A stretch of DNA of 64,000 nt from Aliidiomarina sedimenti (GTDB taxonomy: Bacteria; Pseudomonadota; Gammaproteobacteria; Enterobacterales; Alteromonadaceae). The notes beneath the pieces were generated by a model that did no database searches, was not told where the DNA came from, and saw only the letters and a program-made list of their open reading frames with translations. Position numbers and translations under genes: made by a program. The number at the start of each line of letters is the position of its first letter. The first letter of the stretch is position 1. Shown here piece by piece: positions 46,709 to 55,331 of the stretch. The stretch lies in assembly GCF_003986955.1 (NCBI RefSeq), contig NZ_PIPN01000001.1, positions 124,001 to 188,000 of the forward strand. The letters are read 5' to 3'.

Positions 46709-46754
46709 GTTTTGCTATGCTAACGGCGTTTTTTGGGTCAGCAGAGGATTTACA

Positions 46755-47918
46755 GTGAAGGTCTCAATTTTAGGTTTGGTGTCGCTTATGGTAGCAGGGG
46801 TTTGGGCAGGACAGGCAAGTGCAACGATTCGTGTTGCGACCTTTAATGTCAGCATGGAAGCCGATAATTATCTGCCCCGGGGTGAACAGGGCGATCAGCA
46901 GGTACTTATTGAACGTCTGGCAAGTGGCGATGAAGCACAGATTCAAAACGTGGCTGAAATTATTCAGCGCACCCGGCCGGATATTCTTTTTTTGACCGAG
47001 TTTGATTACATTGCGGATCCTGGCAAGGGTGTTGAAGCCTTTTCAACCAATTACCTGCAGGTGGCTCAGGGTGGTCAGCAGCCCATCGACTACCCATATT
47101 ATTATTACGCCCCGGTAAATACCGGTCAGCCCAGCCCGTACGATCTGGATCGCGATGGTGTTGCCAGCGGGACAGGCGCCGATGCCTGGGGTTTTGGCAG
47201 TTACCCGGGTCAGTATGGCATGCTGGTGTTATCCAAATACCCGATCAATAAAGATCAGGTACGCACCTTTCAACAGTTTAAATGGAAAGACATGCCGGAC
47301 TATTTGCCAACCCGCACAGCGGACGGCGATGACTGGTACAGTGAAGAAGCCTGGCAGGACTTTCCGCTTAGCTCAAAATCGCACTGGGACCTGCCGATTG
47401 AGGTCGATGGCGAGACCCTGCACCTGCTTGCAAGTCATCCCACGCCACCCGTTTTTGACGGGCCAGAGAACCGCAATGGCATTCGTAACCATGACGAAAT
47501 CCGATTCTGGCGTGATTACATCCACAATGCTGAGTACATCTATGATGATCGCAATCAGTCAGGCGGTTTAGCGGCTCAACAGCGCTTTTTTATTGTCGGG
47601 GATTTGAATGCCTCTGCCGATGAAGGCGATGGTATTCGTAGCGCGATTGCCGGGTTACTTAACGATGAACTGGTGCAGGGGGCTGCCGAACCAGTCAGCT
47701 CCGGGGCCGCTGCGCACTCTGAGAGTGCTTATGCAGCAAGCCATACCGCGGCATGGGGCATGCGCGCGGATTATGTGATTCCCTCGGTCTACGGCGTGAC
47801 AGTGGTTGATAGTGGGGTCTTCTGGCCCGCAGCAGGGGAGCCAGGTCATGGCCTGGTCAGTTCCCGCGGGGCAAGCTCTGATCACCGTCTGGTCTGGCTC
47901 GATGTCCGCTTAAAGTAG
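46755..47918 (+). CDS. Secreted endonuclease/exonuclease/phosphatase family protein
   Basis: 387 residues with a signal peptide (cleavage near GQASA-TIRVA). EEP-fold motifs: RVATFNVSME, RPDILFLTEFD (catalytic Glu), ASHPTPP (His), VGDLNASADEG (Asp-Asn) and C-terminal SSDHRLVW (Asp-His). An insertion around residues 95-160 holds the PSPYDLDRDGVAS stretch. Probably a phosphodiesterase or nuclease for scavenging phosphate. The start is GTG at 46755 with GAGGA 7 nt upstream. Confidence 0.88.
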   Translation: MKVSILGLVSLMVAGVWAGQASATIRVATFNVSMEADNYLPRGEQGDQQVLIERLASGDEAQIQNVAEIIQRTRPDILFLTEFDYIADPGKGVEAFSTNYLQVAQGGQQPIDYPYYYYAPVNTGQPSPYDLDRDGVASGTGADAWGFGSYPGQYGMLVLSKYPINKDQVRTFQQFKWKDMPDYLPTRTADGDDWYSEEAWQDFPLSSKSHWDLPIEVDGETLHLLASHPTPPVFDGPENRNGIRNHDEIRFWRDYIHNAEYIYDDRNQSGGLAAQQRFFIVGDLNASADEGDGIRSAIAGLLNDELVQGAAEPVSSGAAAHSESAYAASHTAAWGMRADYVIPSVYGVTVVDSGVFWPAAGEPGHGLVSSRGASSDHRLVWLDVRLK

Positions 47919-48827
47919 TCCTTTTAAGTGCGCGACGACACTGCGTCCAAGCGCACTTAAATTATAACCGCCCTCAAGCACCGAGACGACACGGCCTTCT
48001 GCATGCTGCTCGGCAATCCCCTTAAGCTTTTCAGTGATCCAGAAATAGTCATCCTCAACCAGAAAAAAATGCGCCATCTCTTCTTCGGCATGGCCATCAA
48101 AGCCTGCTGATATAAGAATTAACTGGGGCTTAAATGCTTCCAGAGCGGGCAACCAACCATGGTACACCGCCTCGCGCCAGGCCAGGCTTTTGGTTCCAGC
48201 GGGCAGGGGAATATTGACGATGTGTGCGTTGTCGGTGTCGTCGCCGGTAAACGGGTAAAGCTGACTTTGAAAGGATGAGCACAACAACACGCGTTCATCG
48301 TTTTCAAAAATGTTTTCGGTGCCATTGCCGTGGTGAACGTCAAAATCAATGATAGCCACGCGTTCAATCGGGTACTCATGCAACGCATGACAGGCGGCGA
48401 TGGCCACGTTGTTGAGCAGGCAGAATCCCATCCCCTGATCATAGGTAGCATGGTGGCCGGGAGGTCGAATTGCACAGAATGCCTGTTGTTCCTTTCCTTG
48501 CATGACCTCGTCAACCGCATTAATGGCAGCGCCTGCTGCTGCTAATGCGGCGCGAAAACTGTCACCGGTTATTGGCGTATCCGGGTCCAGCCAGACATGG
48601 CCATCGGCTGGCAGCATACGTTGCAGTTCATCGACATAAGCCTTGCTATGAGCGCGGTAGACGGCTTCAAGCGGCGCGGCAGTGGCCTCTTTCTGGCGCA
48701 ATACATAATCCAGTCCTGAGCGGATTAATTGGTCCTGGATCGCAGCAATACGCTCAGGGCACTCCGGGTGCTCAGGGTCGGGGTTATGCAGCTCACAGTC
48801 AGGGTGGGAGAAAATGGTAATCGACAT
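47910..48827 (-). CDS. Class II histone-deacetylase-family protein
   Basis: 305 residues of the arginase/deacetylase superfamily. Active-site motifs: RPPGHHATYDQGMGFCLLNN and IIDFDVHHGNGT (zinc ligands Asp and His), and AGFDGHAEE. Bacterial members include acetoin-utilisation AcuC and acetylpolyamine hydrolases. It starts 2 bp after the stop of the CoA-transferase/GNAT gene, so it belongs to the acyl-CoA operon. Lysine deacylation of operon enzymes is an attractive role (inference). Confidence 0.88.
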   Translation of the reverse strand: MSITIFSHPDCELHNPDPEHPECPERIAAIQDQLIRSGLDYVLRQKEATAAPLEAVYRAHSKAYVDELQRMLPADGHVWLDPDTPITGDSFRAALAAAGAAINAVDEVMQGKEQQAFCAIRPPGHHATYDQGMGFCLLNNVAIAACHALHEYPIERVAIIDFDVHHGNGTENIFENDERVLLCSSFQSQLYPFTGDDTDNAHIVNIPLPAGTKSLAWREAVYHGWLPALEAFKPQLILISAGFDGHAEEEMAHFFLVEDDYFWITEKLKGIAEQHAEGRVVSVLEGGYNLSALGRSVVAHLKGLL

Positions 48828-48829
48828 GG

Positions 48830-50719
48830 TTAAGGTTCACCGCTATGAGGGTCGTCGGAGCCGTGATCTGTGGGTTCCTGCAACGACAGAATAAGAGAGA
48901 TTTCGCCAGGTTCGTCCGCCGGAACCCGTTTAAAGCCTGAACGTTCAAAGACATTTAGCATCGGGGTATTGCCGCTGCGTACCACCGCCTGCATGCTTTT
49001 GAGACCACGGATTTTAGCAATCCGGATCATTTCCTGTAATAGCAGAGTGGCCATGCCGTGGCCCTGATAATTTTCGCGGGTGACGAAGGCGACTTCGCAG
49101 CTATTCTGAGATTCGATCAGGTAATAGCGACCGACCGCCTGAATTTGAGCCGCCGAGCCTTTCTGCCGCACAATGCACAAGGCGAGGTCTTTGGACTGAT
49201 CAACACTGACCAGGGTGCAGGATTTTTCCCGGCTCATATGAGTTGGCACGGCATTGTAGCGGAGCTGCAGGGTTTCTTTGGTATGCGAGTAAAAGAACTC
49301 CTGCAGACGACGTTCATCGGACGGATACAACGGGCGCAAGTCGAAACGTTCACCGTGGATGGTCAGTTCTTTAAAGCCAACGTCGCCAAGCTCGGGTACA
49401 TCAACCGGGCTTTGTTGCTGATAGTCAGGAACCCAGACGTGTTTGCGAACTTCTTTGAGCAGGCTTTCGCGGAACCTGGGGTGGGCCACCCGGATCAGTT
49501 CCAGCGCTCGTTCACGAATGCTCTTGCCGCGCAGCGAGGCCACCCCAAATTCGGTGATCACGTAGTGAACATGGCCGCGCGAAGTCACCACCCCGGCGCC
49601 TTCCCGCAGGTTCGGTACTATCCGTGAAATACTGCCATCTTTCGCCGTCGAAGGCAGTGCGATAATGGGTTTGCCGCCAATGCTCATGCTGGCGCCGCGG
49701 CTGAAATCGACCTGACCACCAATACCACTGTAAAACTGATGACCAATTGAGTCGGAGACGACCTGACCGGATAAGTCGACTTCAATGGCGCTGTTGATGC
49801 TGATCATGTTGTCGTTGCGCGCGATGTTGGCCGGCGAATTAACATATTCACTGGGGTAGAAACCAATGTGCGGATTATGCGCGACAAAGTCATATAAGGC
49901 CTGGCTGCCGACACAGAAACTGGTCACTATTTTATTCGGGTGAAAGGTTTTGCGACGATTGTTGATCACCCCTTCCAGCATCAGGTTCATGATGTCGTCG
50001 GTGATCATTTCGCTGTGCACGCCAAGGTCTTTATGGTTACGCAGGTAGCGTAAGGTGGCCGAACTTATCTTACCTGAGCCGATTTGCAAGGTGGCGCCAT
50101 CTTCGACCAGTAGGGCGATGTACTGGCCAATACGTTCAATAATCTTGCTGCCTTCCGGCTCAGCGGTCTGCATGGTCGGCAAATCACTGGGATGTTCCCA
50201 CAGATAATCTATCTGATTACGGTGCAAAAAAGACTGGCCGTAAGTCACCGGCATATTGGGGTTCACCTGGGCTACGACGGTCGTGGCTGCTTTGGCGGCT
50301 GCCGAGACGATATCGACTGATACACCCATCGAGTGATAGCCATATTTATCCCCCGGCGCAAGCATAATTAAGGCCACATCCAGCGGCAAAATGTCACTGT
50401 TAAAAAGGTTAGGGATGTCGGAGGTAAAGGCCGGCGTATAGTCCGCCCGGCCTTCGTTCACCGCCTGGCGAACCGTGTCACCACCGATAAAAAAGGTATT
50501 CACTTTAAACAGATTTTTATGTTCAGGTGAGGCCCAGTGATTGTCTGAAAGGGTATACAACTGCACGATTTCGATGTCGTGCAGCTTGCTCGCGTGCGCA
50601 ATCAGATCATCAATCAATGCTGTGGGCACCGCTGCATGGCTGCCAATAAATATGCGCTGACCCGATTTAATAATTTTTGACCAGTCGAGCTGACTGGTCA
50701 CCACGGGGGTTTTTGCCAT
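48830..50719 (-). CDS. Acetyl-CoA hydrolase/CoA-transferase fused to a GNAT acetyltransferase
   Basis: 629 residues in two parts. Residues 1 to about 430 are an acetyl-CoA hydrolase/4-hydroxybutyrate CoA-transferase-like domain (FIGSHAAVPTALID, YHSMGVSVDIVSA, GIGGQVDFSRGAS, ITEFGVASLRGKS). Residues from about 455 are a GNAT N-acetyltransferase (LRPLYPSDERRLQEFF, then YQGHGMATLLLQEMIRIAK, the acetyl-CoA loop). GGGAGAGA precedes the ATG. One polypeptide thus joins acyl-CoA chemistry with an acetyltransferase, next to a deacetylase. Confidence 0.9.
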   Translation of the reverse strand: MAKTPVVTSQLDWSKIIKSGQRIFIGSHAAVPTALIDDLIAHASKLHDIEIVQLYTLSDNHWASPEHKNLFKVNTFFIGGDTVRQAVNEGRADYTPAFTSDIPNLFNSDILPLDVALIMLAPGDKYGYHSMGVSVDIVSAAAKAATTVVAQVNPNMPVTYGQSFLHRNQIDYLWEHPSDLPTMQTAEPEGSKIIERIGQYIALLVEDGATLQIGSGKISSATLRYLRNHKDLGVHSEMITDDIMNLMLEGVINNRRKTFHPNKIVTSFCVGSQALYDFVAHNPHIGFYPSEYVNSPANIARNDNMISINSAIEVDLSGQVVSDSIGHQFYSGIGGQVDFSRGASMSIGGKPIIALPSTAKDGSISRIVPNLREGAGVVTSRGHVHYVITEFGVASLRGKSIRERALELIRVAHPRFRESLLKEVRKHVWVPDYQQQSPVDVPELGDVGFKELTIHGERFDLRPLYPSDERRLQEFFYSHTKETLQLRYNAVPTHMSREKSCTLVSVDQSKDLALCIVRQKGSAAQIQAVGRYYLIESQNSCEVAFVTRENYQGHGMATLLLQEMIRIAKIRGLKSMQAVVRSGNTPMLNVFERSGFKRVPADEPGEISLILSLQEPTDHGSDDPHSGEP

Positions 50720-50827
50720 TCTCTCTCCCGGATAAGTTCCGGATAAGCCCCGTAGAGGGGCATCCTATGGTTCGCTACAGTGTGCCTGAGCAAGCAGACC
50801 GTTGCTATTCGACTTTAGCATACGACG

Positions 50828-52312
50828 TTAGTCGCGCAGCTCGTGCTTTAGCACCTTACCGTTGGCGTTGTGAGGCAACTCATCCATAACCATGAACTGG
50901 CGTGGTATTTTGTAATCAGCCAGTAAGGGTTTAAGGTGTTCTTTTAAGGTCGCTTCCGGGTCACTCAGTTCCCGGTTAAGGACCACACAGGCACGCACCG
51001 TCTCGCCCCATTCCGGATGCTCAACGCCAATTACCGCAGACTCAAGCACGGCAGGGTGCTCCGCTAACGCGTCTTCTATTTCGCGAGGGTAGATGTTAAC
51101 GCCGCCACTGATAATAATGTCTTTCTGCCGATCTTTGACCCAGTAGTAGCCATCCTCGTCCTGAATGGCGATATCGCCGGTTTTTAGCCAGCCATCACTG
51201 GTCAGGGTGTCGTCAGTCGCGTCCGGATTTTGCCAGTAGCCGAGCATGATCCCTTCACCGGTCAGTTGCAGCTCGCCAGGTTCACCCGCTTTCACTGGCT
51301 CGTTGTTTTCATCCACCAGACGAACTTCGGTGTTGTACGCCGCTCGCTTGCCAATGGACCCTGCTTTTGCGCCGTGTTCCTCAGGCAGCAGGACACAGCC
51401 GGTCGGGCCAGCTTCCGTTAAGCCGTAAACGCAATAGAACTTATCACTGCGAAACGCTTTGCGGGCCAGGTTGGCATGTTCGCTTGCCAGCGGGCCGCCG
51501 CCATATATCCAGTGGGTCATGGAGGATAAGTCACGGTTGCCGATGTCCGAATGTTGTGCCGTCAACAGGTAAGCTACCGGGGCACCAAAGAAGTGAGTGG
51601 TGCGTTCTTTTTCCACCAGATCAAGCAGCAAATCCGGCGTGAACGTGGGGGCGACTACGTGGGTGGCTCCTACCATAGTGCCACCGACCAGGCATAAATT
51701 GAGCGGTGCGGAATGGGTAAATGGCATCAGACTCAGAATGCGGCTGGTTGGCTTATATTCCATTTCAACGGCGAACATGGTGCCCACAGCACTCAATGCG
51801 TTGTGGTTAAATAGTACCCCTTTGGGTTTTCCGGTGGTTCCTGATGTGTAGAGCAGGGCACAGGCGTCATCCTGATCCACATTGAGTTCAAATTCGTCGC
51901 TGTCGAGGCCGCTTAGTAAGTCATCAATGTTGTCCATCCAGATAACATTGGTGCCGTCGTCAGCCAGAGGCTTGATCGCCGCGTCGGTCAGTTCGCAGGT
52001 AATGACTAAATCTGAACCACTGTCTTCGATAATGTACTCAAGTTCCGGCGTCGCTAAGCGAACATTGATCGGTACCACCACGGCGCCGAGCCGCTGCACC
52101 GCAAAGTAGCTGACAATAAATGCGAAATTATTCGGTAACAGCAGCGCGACGCGGTGGCCAAAGTCAACCCCGTGCTCGTCATGCAGATAGTTCGCCAGCT
52201 GGTTTACGCGCTGGTTCAGTTCTGCCCAGGTGTGACGGCCATTGGGTTCGACCACCGCTTCCTGCTGGGGGTATTTACGCGCATTGCGAGCTACATAACT
52301 GGGTATATTCAT
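50828..52312 (-). CDS. AMP-forming acyl-CoA synthetase
   Basis: 494 residues, ANL superfamily. The P-loop ALLYTSGTTGKPKG is near residue 155, YGLTEAGPTG near residue 300 and LKTGDIAIQDEDGYYWVKDR near residue 390. The C-terminal catalytic Lys is in ANGKVLK. It adenylates a carboxylic acid and transfers it to CoA; chain length is not readable. AAGGAG precedes the ATG. Second enzyme gene of the TetR-headed cluster. Confidence 0.92.
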   Translation of the reverse strand: MNIPSYVARNARKYPQQEAVVEPNGRHTWAELNQRVNQLANYLHDEHGVDFGHRVALLLPNNFAFIVSYFAVQRLGAVVVPINVRLATPELEYIIEDSGSDLVITCELTDAAIKPLADDGTNVIWMDNIDDLLSGLDSDEFELNVDQDDACALLYTSGTTGKPKGVLFNHNALSAVGTMFAVEMEYKPTSRILSLMPFTHSAPLNLCLVGGTMVGATHVVAPTFTPDLLLDLVEKERTTHFFGAPVAYLLTAQHSDIGNRDLSSMTHWIYGGGPLASEHANLARKAFRSDKFYCVYGLTEAGPTGCVLLPEEHGAKAGSIGKRAAYNTEVRLVDENNEPVKAGEPGELQLTGEGIMLGYWQNPDATDDTLTSDGWLKTGDIAIQDEDGYYWVKDRQKDIIISGGVNIYPREIEDALAEHPAVLESAVIGVEHPEWGETVRACVVLNRELSDPEATLKEHLKPLLADYKIPRQFMVMDELPHNANGKVLKHELRD

Positions 52313-52350
52313 TCTTGTTCTCCTTTAGTTCAGCTTGCGTCCTTGCAACT

Positions 52351-54075
52351 TTACTGGTTGCTAGAAAATTGGCTGCCAGGAAAGTGGCTGCCAGGAAAGC
52401 GCTCAGTGCCTGCCCGTTTAATAATAGCGGCACAATCGAGTCCCGTGGGTAAATTACCGTAGTTCAATCCGCTATGGCCGTCGAGTCGACCTGCACAGAA
52501 GGCATCCGCCACATACGCTGGTGCATGTTGCAATAACAAGGCGCCTTGTAATGCCAGCGCCATGCGGTCGGCCAGGTTACGGGCGCGGAACTGAGTGTCC
52601 GCCGGATCCGCAAAAGCACTATGCAACTGAGAGACGAAACGGTCAAAGCGACGGTCAGCGCCTTTGCCTTTTTCGACTTCACTGATAAATGCATCGAGTA
52701 CCTCGGGTTGTTTTTCAATGGCACGCAAAATATCCAGGCACTGCACGTTGCCAGACCCTTCCCAGATAGCATTGACTGGTGATTCACGGAACAGCCGGGC
52801 CATAATATGGGTTTCCATCACGCCGCTACCGCCGATCACTTCCATCGCTTCGTAGGCATGATTCGGTGTCCGTTTACATATCCAGTACTTGCCGACCGGG
52901 GTCGCAATCCGGGTGAGCAGCTGCTCATGTTCGTTCTCCTGATTATCCATTGCCCGCGCCATACGCATGGTCAGCGTCATTGCGGCTTCGCTTTCCAGCG
53001 CCAGATCGGCGAGCACGTTTTGCATCAAAGGTTGCTCACTCAGCCGGGCGCCGAACGCCTCGCGCTGACTGGCATGATGAATTGCCTGCACCGTTGCCTG
53101 ACGCATCCCGGACGAGGAACCGATCATGCAGTCGTAGCGAGTTGTGGCGACCATTTCAATGATGGTGCGCACACCGCGTCCTTCTTCACCTACCATCCAG
53201 GCAAAGGCACCACGCAGCTCGGTTTCACTGGAGGCATTGGCAACGTTGCCCATCTTGTTTTTTAACTGCTGAATTTGCAGCGGGTTTTTGCTGCCGTCGG
53301 GACGCCAGCGGGGTAACAGAAAGCAGCTCAGGCCTTTGTCGGTTTGCGCTAGCACTAAAAAGGCGTCGCACATTGGCGCGGAAACGAACCATTTATGACC
53401 GACAAGTTCGTAGGCCTGACCGGCACCAGCTTTACCAATCGGGTAGGCGCGGGTGCTGTTGCGCCGTACATCCGAGCCGCCTTGTTTTTCGGTCATCGCC
53501 ATGCCAATGGTCAGGCCTTGCTTTTGATCGTGCGGCACATTCCGCGGGTCATAATGGGGCGCCATGATTTTATCGGCCCATTGTTTGTAGAGATCAGGTT
53601 GATGACGTAGCGCCGGAATGGCGGCAAAGGTCATGGTAATGGGGCAGCCGTGAGCGGCTTCGACCTGAGTATGCAAATAGTACTTCGCAGCGCGGGCCAC
53701 ATGAGCACCTGCTTTGGGATCGCGCCAGGGGCTGGCATGCAGGCCGTGTTCGATGGCCGTGCGCATAAGCTGGTGGTAGGCCGGGTGAAAATCAATCAGG
53801 TCAACGCGGTGGCCATAGCGGTCATGGGTGATCAGGGTTGGTTTATGGGCATGTGCATTGGCCTGAAAACCAAGTTCAATGCTACTGGCCGCCCCGGCGA
53901 GCTGACCGAATTCGCTTAATTCTGTGAGCGCGTCGCCGGCGCCTTCTCGCTTGACTGCTTCCTGCAGGGCGCTGTCACTGCTAAAACTATTGTAATCCTG
54001 TAAGTAGTCAGGCTGGTTTTCAACCTGATGAGTTGTGGCCTGCAGACGCTCGGCCATCGGGTAGGTTGTACTCAT
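52351..54075 (-). CDS. AidB-like acyl-CoA dehydrogenase
   Basis: 574 residues, closest in layout to AidB/isovaleryl-CoA dehydrogenases: an N-terminal extension to about residue 170, then the flavin core with MTEKQGGSDVRRNST, GHKWFVSAPMCDAF, YDCMIGSSSGMRQA and MEVIGGSGVME. The ATG at 54075 overlaps the tetR stop (ATGA), so it is translationally coupled to its putative regulator. The last residues contain a short tandem repeat, FPGSH-FPGSQ, from two 15-bp DNA units. Confidence 0.88.
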   Translation of the reverse strand: MSTTYPMAERLQATTHQVENQPDYLQDYNSFSSDSALQEAVKREGAGDALTELSEFGQLAGAASSIELGFQANAHAHKPTLITHDRYGHRVDLIDFHPAYHQLMRTAIEHGLHASPWRDPKAGAHVARAAKYYLHTQVEAAHGCPITMTFAAIPALRHQPDLYKQWADKIMAPHYDPRNVPHDQKQGLTIGMAMTEKQGGSDVRRNSTRAYPIGKAGAGQAYELVGHKWFVSAPMCDAFLVLAQTDKGLSCFLLPRWRPDGSKNPLQIQQLKNKMGNVANASSETELRGAFAWMVGEEGRGVRTIIEMVATTRYDCMIGSSSGMRQATVQAIHHASQREAFGARLSEQPLMQNVLADLALESEAAMTLTMRMARAMDNQENEHEQLLTRIATPVGKYWICKRTPNHAYEAMEVIGGSGVMETHIMARLFRESPVNAIWEGSGNVQCLDILRAIEKQPEVLDAFISEVEKGKGADRRFDRFVSQLHSAFADPADTQFRARNLADRMALALQGALLLQHAPAYVADAFCAGRLDGHSGLNYGNLPTGLDCAAIIKRAGTERFPGSHFPGSQFSSNQ

Positions 54076-54704
54076 AATGACGCTCCTGTAACGGAATAAC
54101 GAAAGGGCGCCAAACCTCGCACACAAAACTGTGTAATGGTGTGAGTAATGGCGTGTGTAGGATCCTGAGCCTGCTGGGCAAGCGGGCCAATCAGGGCCTC
54201 GGCGATGGCGCCGACCATGGCGGTGCTGCTTAGCATGGGGTCCTGTTCGGGGATAAGTTGGTCGTCAATGGCCTGTTGCACTGCGCTGGCAAACAAGTTG
54301 GCGTATTGCAGACGATAATGCAGCCGCTGCTGATCAACTGCGGGGTCGACGGGTTCGGCAATCAGCGCCCAGGCTAGTTTAGGTGCTTTTAGTGCGCGTT
54401 CGGCGAAGGTTTGTAAGGCGTACTCAAGGCGGCTTAAAGCACATGAGTCTGCTTGTTGCAAACACCGCCGGACATGGTCGACTTCGGTTTCAGTCGCCTG
54501 ACGAAAGACTTCTGCTGCCAGTGTTTCTTTATTGGCAAAGTAGCGATAGAGGCTGCCGGTGGCAATCCCGGCACGCTGCGCAACCTGGTTCATTTGCAAG
54601 GCGGCAAAGCCTGCTTCTGCGACCAGCTCATGGCTCGCCTGTAGAATACGCTGTTCAGTCAGTGCTTTTCGGTCACGGACTTTGGCGGTTTCCCGATAGG
54701 CCAT
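54072..54704 (-). CDS. TetR family regulator of the acyl-CoA cluster
   Basis: 210 residues. The N-terminal TetR HTH (RILQASHELVAEAGFAALQM, then VAQRAGIATGSLYRYFANKE) is followed by a helical ligand domain. It heads the minus-strand cluster and overlaps the acyl-CoA dehydrogenase gene by 4 bp. A palindrome over its promoter (54738-54755) suggests autorepression, with an acyl-CoA as plausible inducer (inference by analogy with FadR/PsrA-type TetR proteins). Confidence 0.88.
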   Translation of the reverse strand: MAYRETAKVRDRKALTEQRILQASHELVAEAGFAALQMNQVAQRAGIATGSLYRYFANKETLAAEVFRQATETEVDHVRRCLQQADSCALSRLEYALQTFAERALKAPKLAWALIAEPVDPAVDQQRLHYRLQYANLFASAVQQAIDDQLIPEQDPMLSSTAMVGAIAEALIGPLAQQAQDPTHAITHTITQFCVRGLAPFRYSVTGASL

Positions 54705-54726
54705 ACTTCACTCGATGCGATGCGAC

Positions 54727-54755
54727 ATTATACAAAGAGTGAATCACGGTTCACT
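54727..54755 (-). promoter_or_regulatory. tetR promoter with overlapping palindromic operator
   Basis: On the minus strand TATAAT (54732-54727) lies 23 bp before the tetR ATG. Just upstream is the perfect inverted repeat AGTGAA-tcacgg-TTCACT (54738-54755), covering the spacer and -35 position. Binding there would block polymerase. Confidence 0.6.
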
Positions 54756-54777
54756 TTTTCATTCAAGCGAAATGTGT

Positions 54778-55230
54778 TTATTCTTTAAACGCTGTCGCTG
54801 CAAGTGTTTCGTTCAGCCAGGCATGCAACTGCTGCGGGGGCAGAGCGCCCGAAGTACGTGCAAGTTCCTGCCCCTTGTAGAACACCACCGTGGTCGGCAG
54901 ACTGCGTATCGCATAGGTCTGAGCCAGACTTGGCTGGCTCTCCGTGCTCAGGCTGGCAAAGCGGGCTCGTTCTGCGAAAGGCGCAGCCACCATTTCAAAC
55001 ACTTTTGAGAACTGGCGGCAGGGGCCACACCAGGAGGCCCAGAAGTCGACTACCAGCGGCATATCTGCATTGGCATGAGCGCGGAAGTTGTCGACCGTCA
55101 ATTCAAAAGGGATGCCGTGAATAAGTCGAGCTTTGCAGGACCCGCAGAGCGGGTGCTCTTTCAGACGCTGAAAGGGGATCCGGTTGGGCTTGTTGCATTG
55201 GGTACAGGAAATAATTACTGATTCAGTCAT
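54778..55230 (-). CDS. trxC: Thioredoxin 2 (TrxC)
   Basis: 150 residues. An N-terminal zinc-binding region with two CxxC pairs (CTQC at 9-12, CGSC at 29-32) precedes a thioredoxin fold with active site WASWCGPC. The cis-Pro is in RSLPTTVVFYKG. This zinc-thioredoxin layout is TrxC-specific; in E. coli it is induced by OxyR. TrxB at 8 kb would reduce it. Confidence 0.93.
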   Translation of the reverse strand: MTESVIISCTQCNKPNRIPFQRLKEHPLCGSCKARLIHGIPFELTVDNFRAHANADMPLVVDFWASWCGPCRQFSKVFEMVAAPFAERARFASLSTESQPSLAQTYAIRSLPTTVVFYKGQELARTSGALPPQQLHAWLNETLAATAFKE

Positions 55231-55331
55231 AACGCACTCGTCACCGTGGTTGTCATTACAGATTGCTCGCTATAGTATTTGTAAGATAGCTGAACCCAAT
55301 GATAACAATGTATTTATAAGCAGGGATACCA

